From Siderastrea siderea (Eukaryota > Cnidaria > Anthozoa > Scleractinia > Rhizangiidae): 64,000 nucleotides of DNA. Location of the stretch: the NCBI GenBank assembly GCA_964030785.1, contig OZ034968.1:49917230-49981229 (forward strand), read 5' to 3'. The notes under the pieces were generated by a model. It was not told the DNA's origin. It searched no databases and worked only from the letters and a program-made list of their open reading frames with translations. Position numbers and translations under genes: made by a program. Every line of letters starts with the position of its first letter. Position 1 is the stretch's first letter. Below, one piece after another: positions 21,499 through 31,933 of the stretch.

Positions 21499-22634
21499 GT
21501 AAGCTTAAGTTTTATATAATAATCTTTAATAATGTTTAATCCAAATCACACCATAAAAGGCATATAAGGATACAGAGTACAAACTAGCGGTTTCTAAGAG
21601 AAAGTGAAGTACTCGCGGCCACAGACAAAGAAAAAACAATATGTTACCAGAGGTATTTTTCTCTACCCAGCGAAATACAGAAAAGAGGCCTCTGCTAGCA
21701 GGGTAGAGCGAGTAAGACTTAAGTTTTAGCATGATTTTTTACATCGGAGTATTGTGCTAAAATCGTGGCGATTGGGCATTGAACAACTTTTCACTGCATA
21801 TAGTCAACGTTTTGCCGCAAGTCTCCTGAAGTTCCTTCTCCACTTACACCTACTGTATTCTCCAGATTATTCGCGTAGCTATTTCCGAATATATATATCT
21901 TATTAGACGGTTTGATGTGTAGTATGGCTGGATATTTTACGAGTCACGCAGTATTTTGGCGAGCCTTTAAGTTATTTATTATCCAACTGAACTTACTTTT
22001 GCCTAGACTTGCCCCAAGTCGCTCGTTTTTCTTTGTATCTATAGTTACTTAAATAAAATCGCTTTGAAATCAAGCGCGAAAGATCACTTGAGTAAAATCG
22101 CCTTTGAAATCGCGCGCGAGAGATCGCGCGGGATTCATTTGTGTGAACGCGCGCGCGAAGGAAAACAAATGACACTTCATCGAGGAATGGCTCGGAACGA
22201 GCGACTTGTGTCACCGGCAGGAAATCGATTCTAGCTGACGTTTTTTGCCGCGAAAATATTGCATCATTTCGTGTGCATTGAGTTGGTTTCTTTTATCGTG
22301 TTGACGTCAGTTTCGTGCGCCGTGTGCAGTTGACACGCGCCGTGCCGTGGCGTGTGTCAAAATTGCGATTTTCTTCCCTTTTTTGTGGGAAATCATACTC
22401 AAGGCCCTTGATGGCTCTCTCATTTCTGTAAGATTTAAAAGGGACAGGTACAAAAGAAGACATTTGTAATGTTTGTTCCAAAACTGGTTTAACTGCCGAT
22501 GTGAGAAGGAAACAAGTCTACTCAAGAAGTAAAAAGTTAAACGCAAGCTTGTCTCGCGAGCAGAGCGCGCTAAGTTTGCGGGCAGAGCGCGCTCAGTAAG
22601 TTCGCGCGCAATAATATGATTGACATAATCTCGA

Positions 22635-22670
22635 TGGCGTCACCGGTGGAAAAATCCACCGGTGACGCCA
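22635..22670. repeat. Perfect 16-bp-arm hairpin
   Basis: TGGCGTCACCGGTGGA at 22635-22650, loop AAAA, and the exact complement at 22655-22670. Confidence 0.85.
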
Positions 22671-22714
22671 CATTTCAGAATTGGCGCGCTGCAGGTGAGA
22701 CAAGTCGCTTGTTC

Positions 22715-22815
22715 AACCTCGTCCCCAGGGTCTTATCGCTTTTCAATATGGCGGCGGCTCGGGAGAAGACCCTGGCACATAGCGACCTAAAACGGTCGCT
22801 GATTGGCGCCATTCT
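22715..22815 (+). repeat. Dispersed repeat, copy in direct orientation
   Basis: CCCCAGGGTCTTATCGCTTT...ATATGGCGGCGGCTCGGGAG recurs inverted at about 26430-26510. Its translation (VLSLFNMAAAREKTL type) is the usual repeat artefact. Family unknown to me. Confidence 0.6.
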
Positions 22816-25800
22816 TACATGAGTTCTGATTGGTTTATGTCTTCCAAAAGCAAAGATGGCGGATCTTTGTGGGTTCTTCCTGCAACCCAAACATTGCTAT
22901 TTCTAGGTCTCTGTGATGTGAAAGCTGAACAGTTTTTCTGTTTGACAATTTACAAAACTGCAGCTGTTCCGTATGAGGAAGATCTGAAGTACCAAACCCA
23001 AGATTCGTAGATTATTCGGGTTAAAAGTTCCTCGATCACGATCGGCTGGTGATCTACGTAAGAACCTTACCAATCGTCAATGTGCACGATACCTTAGAGT
23101 TTTGGAATGGCAGTCGCTGGATATAATGTGGCGTAGTGGACTGTGAAATACTTAATGGTAATGTACTTGCTCCGATTTTTTGTCATAAATAAAGCATAAT
23201 CGCGCACTAATTATTTGTGTTTCCATGGTCATTGAAAACTTGTAAGGCACTTGTATGTCTTATGTATGTATTGTTTTATTTATACATGTTAGATTCATTC
23301 GCAAAATTGCCCTATCGCTGCGAATTTGCTGTGCAATTAAGGAATCTAATAAAAATGAAAAACCGGTGTAAATCAAATAAAATTATATAAAATAACTTAA
23401 ATGAGTCAGCTGCTGCTTAGGGCATTCCATTCTTTGATAAATTTGTAGAAGCTAAATTTACAGATGCTGTTGCTATAGCTGCTGATATTAATAAATAATT
23501 TCAAGTGCGGAGAACAAGTTGCTTGGATAGGCAAATTAGGTAATTTGAGGATTTCCATCGCAGGGATAAATAGCTTTATACACATTGGACGGCTACATGC
23601 ACGTGATTCTACAACGTTGCTTTAATTATTAAGTTACTCAGAATGGTTGAGACTGTTCCAAGTTCACACTTGTAGAAGTGAATTGAATGAATTTAGAGGG
23701 TGTTTTTAGTCCTTCCACACCATGAGAGTGTTTCTGCTTACGGGGACTCATGCAGCTAACTACTGGCATTTTCAAGGCGTGACTTAACTGGGGTAATATA
23801 AACCTGAATCTTAAATATATGATAGTGATGTGGGCAATGGGACAGAACTGAGCTGTGTTCATGAGCTTGCTAGGATTTTCAAGGCAAGGCCTAATTTGGG
23901 TTCACAAGCCTGATTCTCCTTGGTATCAGGACAGCTAGGCAGGATTACATTTTCAAAAATTATTGGTAACTTGTCAGTGAAGTTTTAGTGATCATAACAC
24001 GATAAGGCAGCCAATTGCTTAGGAGTAAACCATGCTTCCAAGCTTGCTAATCCCAAAAAGGGATTGTAACATATTTGCTGTAATCTTTTGAATGGCAGAC
24101 TGCTTCTGTGTTGTTGCTTGAAGGTGGAGTTGAGAACTAGACATCGTGAGCATCCAACTGCCAGGGCTAGTGAATTACTATTCTAATTTTGTGGAAGGGA
24201 TTTCCTGTGCAAGTTACCATAACCCATGCCCCTCTTAGTGTCTAAATATCAAGGGGTAGGGGATTGATGGTGTGAAGAATGTAAGGGACCTGGAATTTGC
24301 AACAAAATGTTTTCTATTTTTCATAATTCACAACATACTTTTTTTCAGGTTAGCATTTTTTGCCAAACAGGCATGGAATTTGACCTTGCACTCATTGATA
24401 TTGTCAGGTTATAACTTCATGACTTGTCATTATTCTCACCTCCCTGTTACTTGAATTTTCTGTCACCATATTCAATTTATTGCCAGTCAAATACATTAAA
24501 TGGCCACTGGAAAAATAAATTGTCCTTCTTAGAAGGGATAATGTTGCCTCTAACATATATAAATGTATGTATGGCACTTGATTTGATCATGTTTCCTTTT
24601 ATTTTTCAAACATCAACAAAAATGTGATATCAACATAAGAGCACCCTAGGTTGATAGCAAGTTATATTGTGTTATATTTCCTTTACTCAATGTTAATTTT
24701 AAATTCTCATTAAAGAACTTCATTAAAATAGTCATTTTTTCTCCTTTTCTTCTTGAACCCCCCATTTCCCATTGATTTCCATTTTTAAACAGTTCCAAAC
24801 TTCACCCAAATAACTCAATTCATTGAAGTACTCAAGGAGGAAATTTCTTAAAACCTATAAAGGAATATTATCCCCAGCACTGGTTGAACAAACAAAGAGG
24901 ACTGTATCTATCAACTGTTCAAATGCTTTATTTGCCCATTCTTTACAGGCGCTTATTTTACTAAATTCTAACAGCGAAGATTACACACATAACTTTTTCC
25001 AAAAGTAAATTGTTGTTGATATCATACCTTATCATTAGCCCAATCAGTTATTAATAACACAAGTGTGTTAGTATTGGACACTCGTCTACAATGATATTTC
25101 TAACAATATTAACAGTAAATAATAAATAAATACAAACGATATTTCTAACTCAAAAAAACATGCACATAAAGTATCATGAGGAAATATTTGTAAACTGGAC
25201 AGCTAAAGCACAGAAAGCAGTATTGAAAGTGACAAATCCTAGGAGATCTGCAATTGAACAAGCAAATATGTAGACAGGAATGGGACTAAATAAATCCAAC
25301 AATGTCAACATGACCACGGTTCCCTTTAAAGCCACACCTGGGTTTTGCTGGATTAAACACCACTAACTGTTTGACTATGCAATTGCAACATGGCTCTCTG
25401 GAAGAGCACTTGCAATAAATGGGATGCTGTAACTTCTAAATAAATCTTATGATGATGATGAACAATGATTCGTCCCTCATCTCAAGCATACCAGCCCTTA
25501 CCGGTATTTTATTGTAAGCTCTAAAGATGACGAAATGTTAAAAATGTTCAAAGACTTATGTAATCACTCCTAAATATAAATAAACATGAGCATTTTTTTT
25601 TATCTCCAGTGGTTGAACAGGATAATGAGAAGTGTTACCCATGAATTGAAAAGCTCAAGAAACAGATTGCTATGGGATAGCAAGCAGAGTAAAGTAACTT
25701 AAGATTACATACAAACTTTGTTACTTGAACATATAAATCTTTGAAAATAAAAAGAAAGTTGCAAATAGATGTGCAGTCCATGCTAGGGTATACTATGCCA

Positions 25801-26925
25801 AAGATCTTTGGTATGGATCAATCCATAAACAAACAGTCATAAGAGTCATAAACAAACAGTCATAAGAGTTACATTTACCAAACCAAGTTGGCTAGGATCA
25901 GCAAGTAAAAAATAAATAGACTGGTTGAGCATAAATAGATAAATAAATAAATAATTTGCAACAATTTACCGTAAGATAAATTATGCCAAAAGCCGCCTAT
26001 CCTCATGAAACAAAAATACACGTTCGTTCGAGTGTATTCGTAAGCGAACAATTTCACTTGATCAACATTTAAAAACAAGTGGTCAGGGGAAGATGTAAGA
26101 CTTCAGCTTAAATTACCCTGATTATTTTCTATTTTGCGCGTGATCTATGAGTTCGGCGAGCTTTATACTGTACGCACAAACCATATTAAATGAACGGCCA
26201 AAACAAGACCTCTAACACTTTGCCGTGTTCCTAAAGCCCGTATATGTATAACTTGTCTTTGTTTTTCTCTTTTTCTTCACGCATGTTTGAACCAACCTTC
26301 AGCCTTGTTTATCTTGTTTATCTTGACCTCAGCCGTAATCTCATACCCAGATCTTCTCACTCACTTCGCCTTAGCCGCCATTTTGAATACATTTCCATCC
26401 TCGTTGGAAATTTTGGTCACGTGATTCTGCTGTGTGCCAGGGTCTTCTCCCGAGCCGCCGCCATATTGAAAAGCGAGAACACCCTGGGGACGAGGTTGGT
26501 CGCTTGTTCCGCACGATCCTCCGCCATTTTGTTTTTCATGCTCGCGCGCGCCCTCCGTTTCCGTATCCAGCGGTCTGCGAATCTAACGAGCGACTTGGAG
26601 CAAGTCTAACTTTTGCCCAAAAGGACAATTTTGTGAAATCATTTTATTGTCGCGTGACATTGCGTTACTCAACATGACCAGCAATACGATTTTTGATTGG
26701 CTAATACGCACAAACCGGTTAAACAAGTTTTCTAACAACCGAAATATAAATGCTGATTGTAATTATTGTATGCTTAAGTGAAAGTGATTGGAAAATATCA
26801 ATGCATGGTAATATTTTAATGACCTAAAAAGATTTAAGTATAGGCTTTGCCTGTTTGATTATCACTTGTATCATAAAGAACGGCCTACATTGAGTATACA
26901 TATCAGTTTAATAATATTTTTTCAG

Positions 26926-27081
26926 GCGCTCTGGTATTGTACATGAAGCTGGTCCAACACCAAAACGAACGAAATCAGATTTGCCAACAATTCTTGCCAC
27001 TGTAAACAGCAGTAGACTGGAAGAGAAACATTGCAGATCTTGGACGGAGGACATAGACATTCCTGATCTACCTGCATTAAA
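26926..27081 (+). CDS. Exon 2 of CR-type NTPase-nuclease gene
   Basis: 156 nt between an AATATTTTTTCAG acceptor and an AA/GTAAGT donor. In the frame set by exons 1 and 3 it is fully open: RSGIVHEAGPTPKRTKSDLP...RSWTEDIDIPDLPAL. PKRTK preceded by KR looks like a nuclear localisation signal, pointing to action in the nucleus. Otherwise low complexity and probably disordered. Confidence 0.65.
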
Positions 27082-27370
27082 GTAAGTGTTGTAAAAGTAC
27101 TGTAAACATGTTAATGTTCGCTAGCGTTTAATTTCTTGACCTTCAAAATGGCGACCTTCAATTTGACCTTCCATGACCTTGGAAGGTCAAAATGAAAAGT
27201 TACATTAATTAATATTAAACACTAAGGCCAAACAAAAATGACCTTCCAAATGGCGACCTTCGTTTTTTGGCCCAACGAAATGGCACTAGAAATATGTCTT
27301 GTAAATCATGGTCTGCAAAAACATATCGCATTATGTAATATGATTCACAAAAGTTAAGTTTGATTTATTA

Positions 27371-27672
27371 AGCCGCGGCTACACGAGCGATTTTTTGCTT
27401 GCGATGGTGATGCGATTTTTTTTAAATTGTCGCGTCGCCAGCGCGCGGCGAAAATCGCCTGTGTAGCCACCCTCTGACAAGTCCGTGATTTAGTCGCAAA
27501 AAATTCAACTCATTGAATTTCTCGCGATTTTTTTCTGCGATTTTTTCATCTGTCGCATCACCTGTGCGAGGGTGGCTACACATGCGATTTTCTCCGCGCG
27601 CTGGTGACGCGACAATTTTCAAAAAAATCGCATCACCATCGCAAGCAAAAAATCGCTCGTGTAGCCGCGGCT
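27371..27672. mobile_element. Foldback MITE in intron 2, 302 bp, TTA duplication
   Basis: Long imperfect inverted repeats start AGCCGCGGCTACACGAGCGA at both ends and cover most of the element (about 110 bp each). TTA lies on both sides (27368-27370, 27673-27675). A 3-bp TWA target suits PIF/Harbinger-type elements. It ends 25 nt before the acceptor of exon 3, so it almost abuts the splice site. Confidence 0.75.
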
Positions 27673-27697
27673 TTATTCTCTCAAATTTTTCTTTCAG

Positions 27698-29384
27698 GCT
27701 GAAGATCGAAAGTGATGAAGGATTCATTACAGTTCGCGGTTATCCTTATCTCATGACGAAGTCGTTGAAAGCAGCATTGTTACACATCATAGACGATTTG
27801 GTGGCAGAACTTCAAACTGCAGCACACGAAAGACGAAAGGTTTTGATATACTACGGGATTCCAGCAATTGGAAAATCTGTTACCGCACAAGTATTAGAGT
27901 CCTATCTAGGATTGGTTTATGGAGTTACTTGGTTCGGAAGCTTCTCTCATAAGATGAATGCAGCTGACACTGAGGCAACAGTAAATGCAATGATGAAGCC
28001 TCCTCCATCTGATCCCAACGTACATGTACATGTACCTGATCCCATAGAAGCGAAGGTGTTAATTTTTGACCAGGTCAACTGTGACATCATTTCGGCAACC
28101 AAATTACTTTCAGTTTGTAGGGGTCGTGAGTTCCCCATCATAATGTTCACCTCTGGACATTTTGTTCCAAGTAGCGACTGGATTAAATGTCCCAAGAAAG
28201 TCAAAGTAGAAACTATTCATATGACACTGACCGTTGAGGAAGGAGTTACATTGACAGAACTGAGTGAGGAGACTGTGACACAATTAATGAAAGTTTCCCC
28301 AACTTGCGGGGCACTGCTACATATGACTGTAGACGAGGACACTACTACTGAAGAGAAGAAAGAACAGGGCATGGTGGACTACACAGATTCTGCGCTTTCG
28401 CAAATAGTGCCAATAGTGTGGTATAGGTGTTATACCGAGATTCAACAGCACTCCTTTGAAGAGGCCAAACAGATGAAGGTCTTCAGGACGACTATCCGGG
28501 ACATGCAACATGTTCTATCATTCATGCAAGACAAGGAAGATGATAACGACAAATCCTTCAATGCCATTTGGAAGCAGATCTTCCCCTTTGACATGAAGGA
28601 TGAAACCCCAGAAGATCAGCTGGCTTTCAAGTTCTTCCCTTTCACAGACACAGGCTTTGAGATTGCCCCAGGTGAACAGCTGAGATTCTTTACATTTTGT
28701 AGGCGACTGGACCGTGGCGACAAAGCAATGCTCGAAAATGCTCGGGCTGTGTTTGAAGCTAGCACTGGATCTCTTAAAGGGCTATGTTTCGAATTGATTG
28801 TTCGCCTTTATTGTCGCATCAATCAGTGTGGACTGCGTCCCACCGATATGTATGCAGATGAATTCCATGGCGTACAGATTTGTGAGGCCTTTGATTGCAA
28901 ACGACTTGTTGATCAGTTGTTTTGCAAAGATAACTGCACAAAAGCAGCATCTCATGATGTCAACATTTGGTTTTCACTTGATGTTTCGGGAAAACAGAAA
29001 TTTCCAGGGTATGATTTCGTCTTAGTTTCTGGACGATCCGACCATAAAAAAAAATCATTTTCCCTTGGTTTAATGTATCTTATTCAATTAACGGTCAGTC
29101 TTTCCAGTAAAACCCTGGATAAGCAATCCATCATGGTCAGGGAGTACAACAAATTTATGTGCGAATTGAGCCGTCAGAAGTGTATCAAAGGAGACGATTG
29201 GCTGAAAGTAGCATGTTACATTTGTATGCCTTATGCCCAGACCCAGACTGTGCTAGAAGAAACCCTGCAATTAAAACAAGAACACAAGGAAGAACTTCGG
29301 CATATAACTGAGAACCCCAGAGAATCCCTATGTGCTAAAGTGATTTATACTGAACTACGTATCATAAAACCTCTGAAATCTTAA
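27698..29384 (+). CDS. Exon 3 of CR-type (Crinkler/RHS-like) P-loop NTPase with nuclease-like C-terminus
   Basis: Acceptor TTTTTCTTTCAG, then 1,687 nt to TAA. With exons 1 and 2 the product is 615 residues. Near residue 100 is a Walker A loop, YYGIPAIGKSVTAQ (GxxxxGKS), followed by a Walker B-like KVLIFDQVN and a strand IIMFTSGHFVP. The second half has ENARAVFEASTGSLKGLCFE and, further on, FPGYDFVLVSG...LMYLIQLTVS. An FE helix, a D-containing strand and a Q-x-T strand are the layout of the endonuclease-fold domain of Crinkler/RHS (CR) proteins, known from effectors of protists and fungi and from transposon-like elements. The match is by pattern, not by search. The basic N-terminus suggests nuclear action. 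Its last exon is duplicated at 1-1402 and, as a 3' stub, at 34965-35225. Confidence 0.7.
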
Positions 29385-29860
29385 GGGCTCTTCCAGAAAA
29401 AAACGTGTGGGGGGGGGGGGGGGACAAACTTATTTGACCCATGGGTTCATCCTAGTAATTTGTTGAAATCCAGTAAAAACTCTTGGTAACAAATATTACA
29501 TGGTTGGCATAGCTTTGGTGATATTGGAAAGGGTTTAAACAAATTCCTGGGATGAACCCATGGGTCCAATTAGTTTCCAATATCACCCAAGCTTGGGTGA
29601 TATGGTGGACCCATGGGTTCCCCTCCTCCTCCCCTCCCCTCCCATCCCCTCCTTTCCTGGCCCCAGTCCCCCCTCGCCTCCCCGAAAGCCGCTATGCAGG
29701 CTAGCTATTTGATTGTTCCCTCAATTAAAATTTTTGAAAAAGGTGAGCAAATATGGAAGTTATAAAACAGACATATATCTATTTTTCTCATTTTCTCTTG
29801 GAACCAGAATTCGAAGTGCCACGCAGACCTTATATTTTGTACCTTTTAATTTTAATTTTG
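29385..29860. repeat. 3' flank of the CR-type gene with satellite scraps
   Basis: G run (about 29409-29423), satellite units (29432-29620), pyrimidine tract (29620-29690) and AT-rich tail, as at 1403-1881. 29603-29860 is absent from the third copy (after 35440): both sides carry GATATGGTGGACCCATGGG, so it was gained or lost by recombination between satellite units. Confidence 0.7.
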
Positions 29861-30035
29861 ATATGGTGGACCCATGGGTTCATGCAAGTAATTTGTTGAC
29901 ATTGAGTATACATATCAGTTTAGTTTAGTTAGTTGACTTAGCACCGACTTTGAAATTCATATGCTGTTTCGCATTCAGCTTGGGTTAATGATTTTAATGA
30001 TTCTAATAAAAATAAAGATTTAGAAACACATCTCA

Positions 30036-30070
30036 CTTGATAATGGTGCGATGATGGCACCGAAACGTCG
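30036..30070 (+). other. Hammerhead-ribozyme-like core motif, degenerate
   Basis: TTGATAA, a GGTGC..GCACC stem with a 7-nt loop, then GAAACGTC: the order of a hammerhead core (CUGANGA - stem II - GAAA), but with two changed core bases. Copied at 35616-35650. Activity is doubtful. Confidence 0.3.
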
Positions 30071-30230
30071 TAATTTATTGTCGTTTATCTAATAAAAATA
30101 TGTATGGGGAGGTCGTTCAACGGAACTTTGAACCGGCGAATACAAACAAAGCTGAAAATCCCGCGTTTTTATTTTGAAATCTTCGCGGGCGGAATTTTTA
30201 AAATCTAGACTAGGTTTGAGGTTTAACCCG

Positions 30231-30510
30231 CTAGTTATCAAGAGTTTTCACTGGGTTTAAACAAATCCAGTAAAAACTCTTGGTAACTAACAGGACATGG
30301 TTGGCATAGCTTGGGTGATATGGTGGACCCATGGCTTCATGCAAGTAATTTGTTGAAATCCAGTAAAAACTCTTGGGAACTAACAGGACATGGTTGGCAT
30401 AGCTCTGGTGATATGGGAAACTAATTCGACCCATGGGTTCATCCTAGGAATTTGTGTAAACCCCGTGGAAAGTCTTGGGAACTAACGGGACTTGGTGGGC
30501 AGAACTTTTA
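30231..30510 (-). repeat. 102-bp satellite fragment
   Basis: Two to three mixed-orientation units with GTTGGCATAGCTTGGGTGAT and GACCCATGGGTTCATCC. Recurs at 35811-36090 and 40451-40660. Confidence 0.8.
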
Positions 30511-30542
30511 GCCCTGCGGTGGGGGGTTCAGTACTGTCATCC

Positions 30543-30663
30543 GGTAGAGGGGGGCTTATATCCGGGGGGGCTTATAATCGGATGTATTTTCTTGTTTACA
30601 GGTAGATGGGCCTATAACCGGGGGAGCTTATAAGCGGGGGGGCTTATAACCGGAATTTTACGG
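30543..30663 (+). repeat. G-rich CTTATAA repeats
   Basis: Four to five imperfect units of GGGGGGCTTATAACCGG type with G runs of five to eight. Also at about 36123-36243 and 40696-40816. Possible G-quadruplex former. Confidence 0.7.
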
Positions 30664-31190
30664 TACCACATTTTAACCTTACGAACTTAATCTCGTACCC
30701 AGATCTTCTCAACCCCGGGAGGATACGAGCTACAAGGTAAGCTGTTTCTTATTACGAGACGGAGAGCGAAAGAGAAAATAAATTCGATTTTGCCATCAAA
30801 GTTGTTTGTGCTTTTCTTCATTCAAACAACAACAACTAAAGCGCGAGTCTCTAAGGACGAAAATCATTTTTTTCACGGCCCTAACGTGGAAGAATGGGCC
30901 AACCATGAATGACAACAGTTCGATGACACTAAAACCTAGCTACCGAACGAAAGTTTTCGCGTTTTAAGCGTTACACCAACGGCTCTGTTGTGATTTTTGT
31001 CGCTCGGGAAAAATTTATTCATCGGGCGATTCGTTCAACTACCGTTTTCAAAAGAAAAACGTTTATTTTCATCACGACCCTAATTCTACAACCACGAATG
31101 AAATCGGTCCAGAAAAATACTAAAAACTAAGCATGGAACCGAATTCTTTGACTCTTTTAACCCTCGAAATCTGCTCGGCCGGTCAAATAA
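30664..31190. other. Non-coding part of duplication A
   Basis: No ORF of note and no RNA gene recognised. Present again at 36244-36770 and 40817-41342. Confidence 0.4.
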
Positions 31191-31386
31191 GTTCCCGGTA
31201 CCATTGAAGCTCTAGGGTGATATTGGAAAACTTCAGGATTTTGTTTACTTCGATGAGCTCTTTTTTTTTACTGGATTTCAACAAATTACCAGCATGAACC
31301 CATGGGTCAACCATATCACCCAAGCTATGCCAACCATGTCCTGTTAGTTACCAAGAGTTTTTACTGGATTTCAACAAATTACTAGC

Positions 31387-31535
31387 AATGCGTGTTGAAT
31401 TACTGTGCGCGCGACCATTACTACAATGGTCGCGCGCAAAGTACTTCAACACGCATGACGCGGTACAATCGAGTTACAATGGTCGCGCGCAAAGTACGTC
31501 AACACGCATGACGCGGTACAATCGAATTACAATGG
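31387..31535. repeat. Hairpin and tandem pair with GCGCGCGACCAT
   Basis: GTGCGCGCGACCATT...AATGGTCGCGCGC forms a hairpin (about 31406-31438). It is followed by two tandem copies of a unit of about 60 bp (ACACGCATGACGCGGTACAA ... ACAATGGTCGCGCGCAAAGT). Recurs at 36967-37115 and 41539-41687. Confidence 0.75.
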
Positions 31536-31566
31536 TTACATGTTGATCCCAAGGACACAAGAATAA

Positions 31567-31747
31567 TGATGGCGGCGAGACCACCCATGTCATACCCATA
31601 GCAAAGAAAAAACATTTCCATTGAATCACTTGTTCGTCCTAAAACTGTTTTCATTGATATCCATCGTCTCCTATTCCTGTGTGGTTCATAAAGTGAGATT
31701 TTTCCCGAACGTTCTGCATGGCATGAGTGGTCTCGCCGCCATCATCA
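31567..31747. mobile_element. Foldback element with ATGATGGCGGCGAGACCAC ends
   Basis: Inverted ends of about 25 bp (31567-31592 and 31722-31747) around 130 bp of non-coding sequence. Copies at 37147-37327 and, cut at 41878, in the third copy of duplication A. A lone end lies at about 32770-32795. Confidence 0.6.
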
Positions 31748-31752
31748 AGTAG

Positions 31753-31785
31753 GTAATTCGAATATTGTTCGAATATTGTTCGAAT
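31753..31785. repeat. Three tandem TTCGAATATTG words
   Basis: 11-bp unit repeated about three times beside the foldback element. Also at 37333-37365. Confidence 0.7.
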
Positions 31786-31878
31786 ATTTTTATCAAAACA
31801 AAACTGTAAAATTCATTTTAATGATTAGTCAAATCCACGATATCCAGTTGGACTCATGTGGACATCATCAATTTCTTC

Positions 31879-31884
31879 TTTATT
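31879..31884 (-). terminator. AATAAA polyadenylation signal of chromodomain gene 1
   Basis: The minus strand reads CCCATAAATAAAG about 50 nt after the stop codon. No histone-type stem-loop lies between stop and signal, unlike gene 2. Confidence 0.5.
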
Positions 31885-31933
31885 TATGGGCTGTTTCAAA
31901 TGAATTTACAGTTGGGAATTTACAGCTCATCGA

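Larger units (their letters stand above)
21499..26925 (+). other. Intron 1 of the CR-type gene: mostly single-copy, with repeats
   Basis: Holds a GC-rich palindrome (22635-22670), an interspersed repeat containing GGTCTTCTCCCGAGCCGCCGC in opposite orientations (about 22720-22815 and 26430-26515), AT-rich single-copy sequence and only short ORFs without recognisable motifs. An open stretch from ATG 22856 (MADLCGFFLQPK) stops after 16 codons and is not called. No RNA gene seen. Confidence 0.45.

Noticed and set aside
22856..22906. Short ORF MADLCGFFLQPK in intron 1 as the start of another gene
   Set aside because: It stops after 16 codons without a good donor; a zinc-finger start was considered but cannot be supported.
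26432..26677. ORFs over the GGTCTTCTCCCGAGCC repeat
   Set aside because: They overlap a dispersed repeat present inverted at 22.7 kb; translation is an artefact.
27513..27697. Upstream open stretch in frame with CR-type exon 3 (MNFSRFFSAIF...)
   Set aside because: It is the foldback MITE plus the polypyrimidine tract; a clear TTTCTTTCAG acceptor and the in-phase exon 2 show it is intron.
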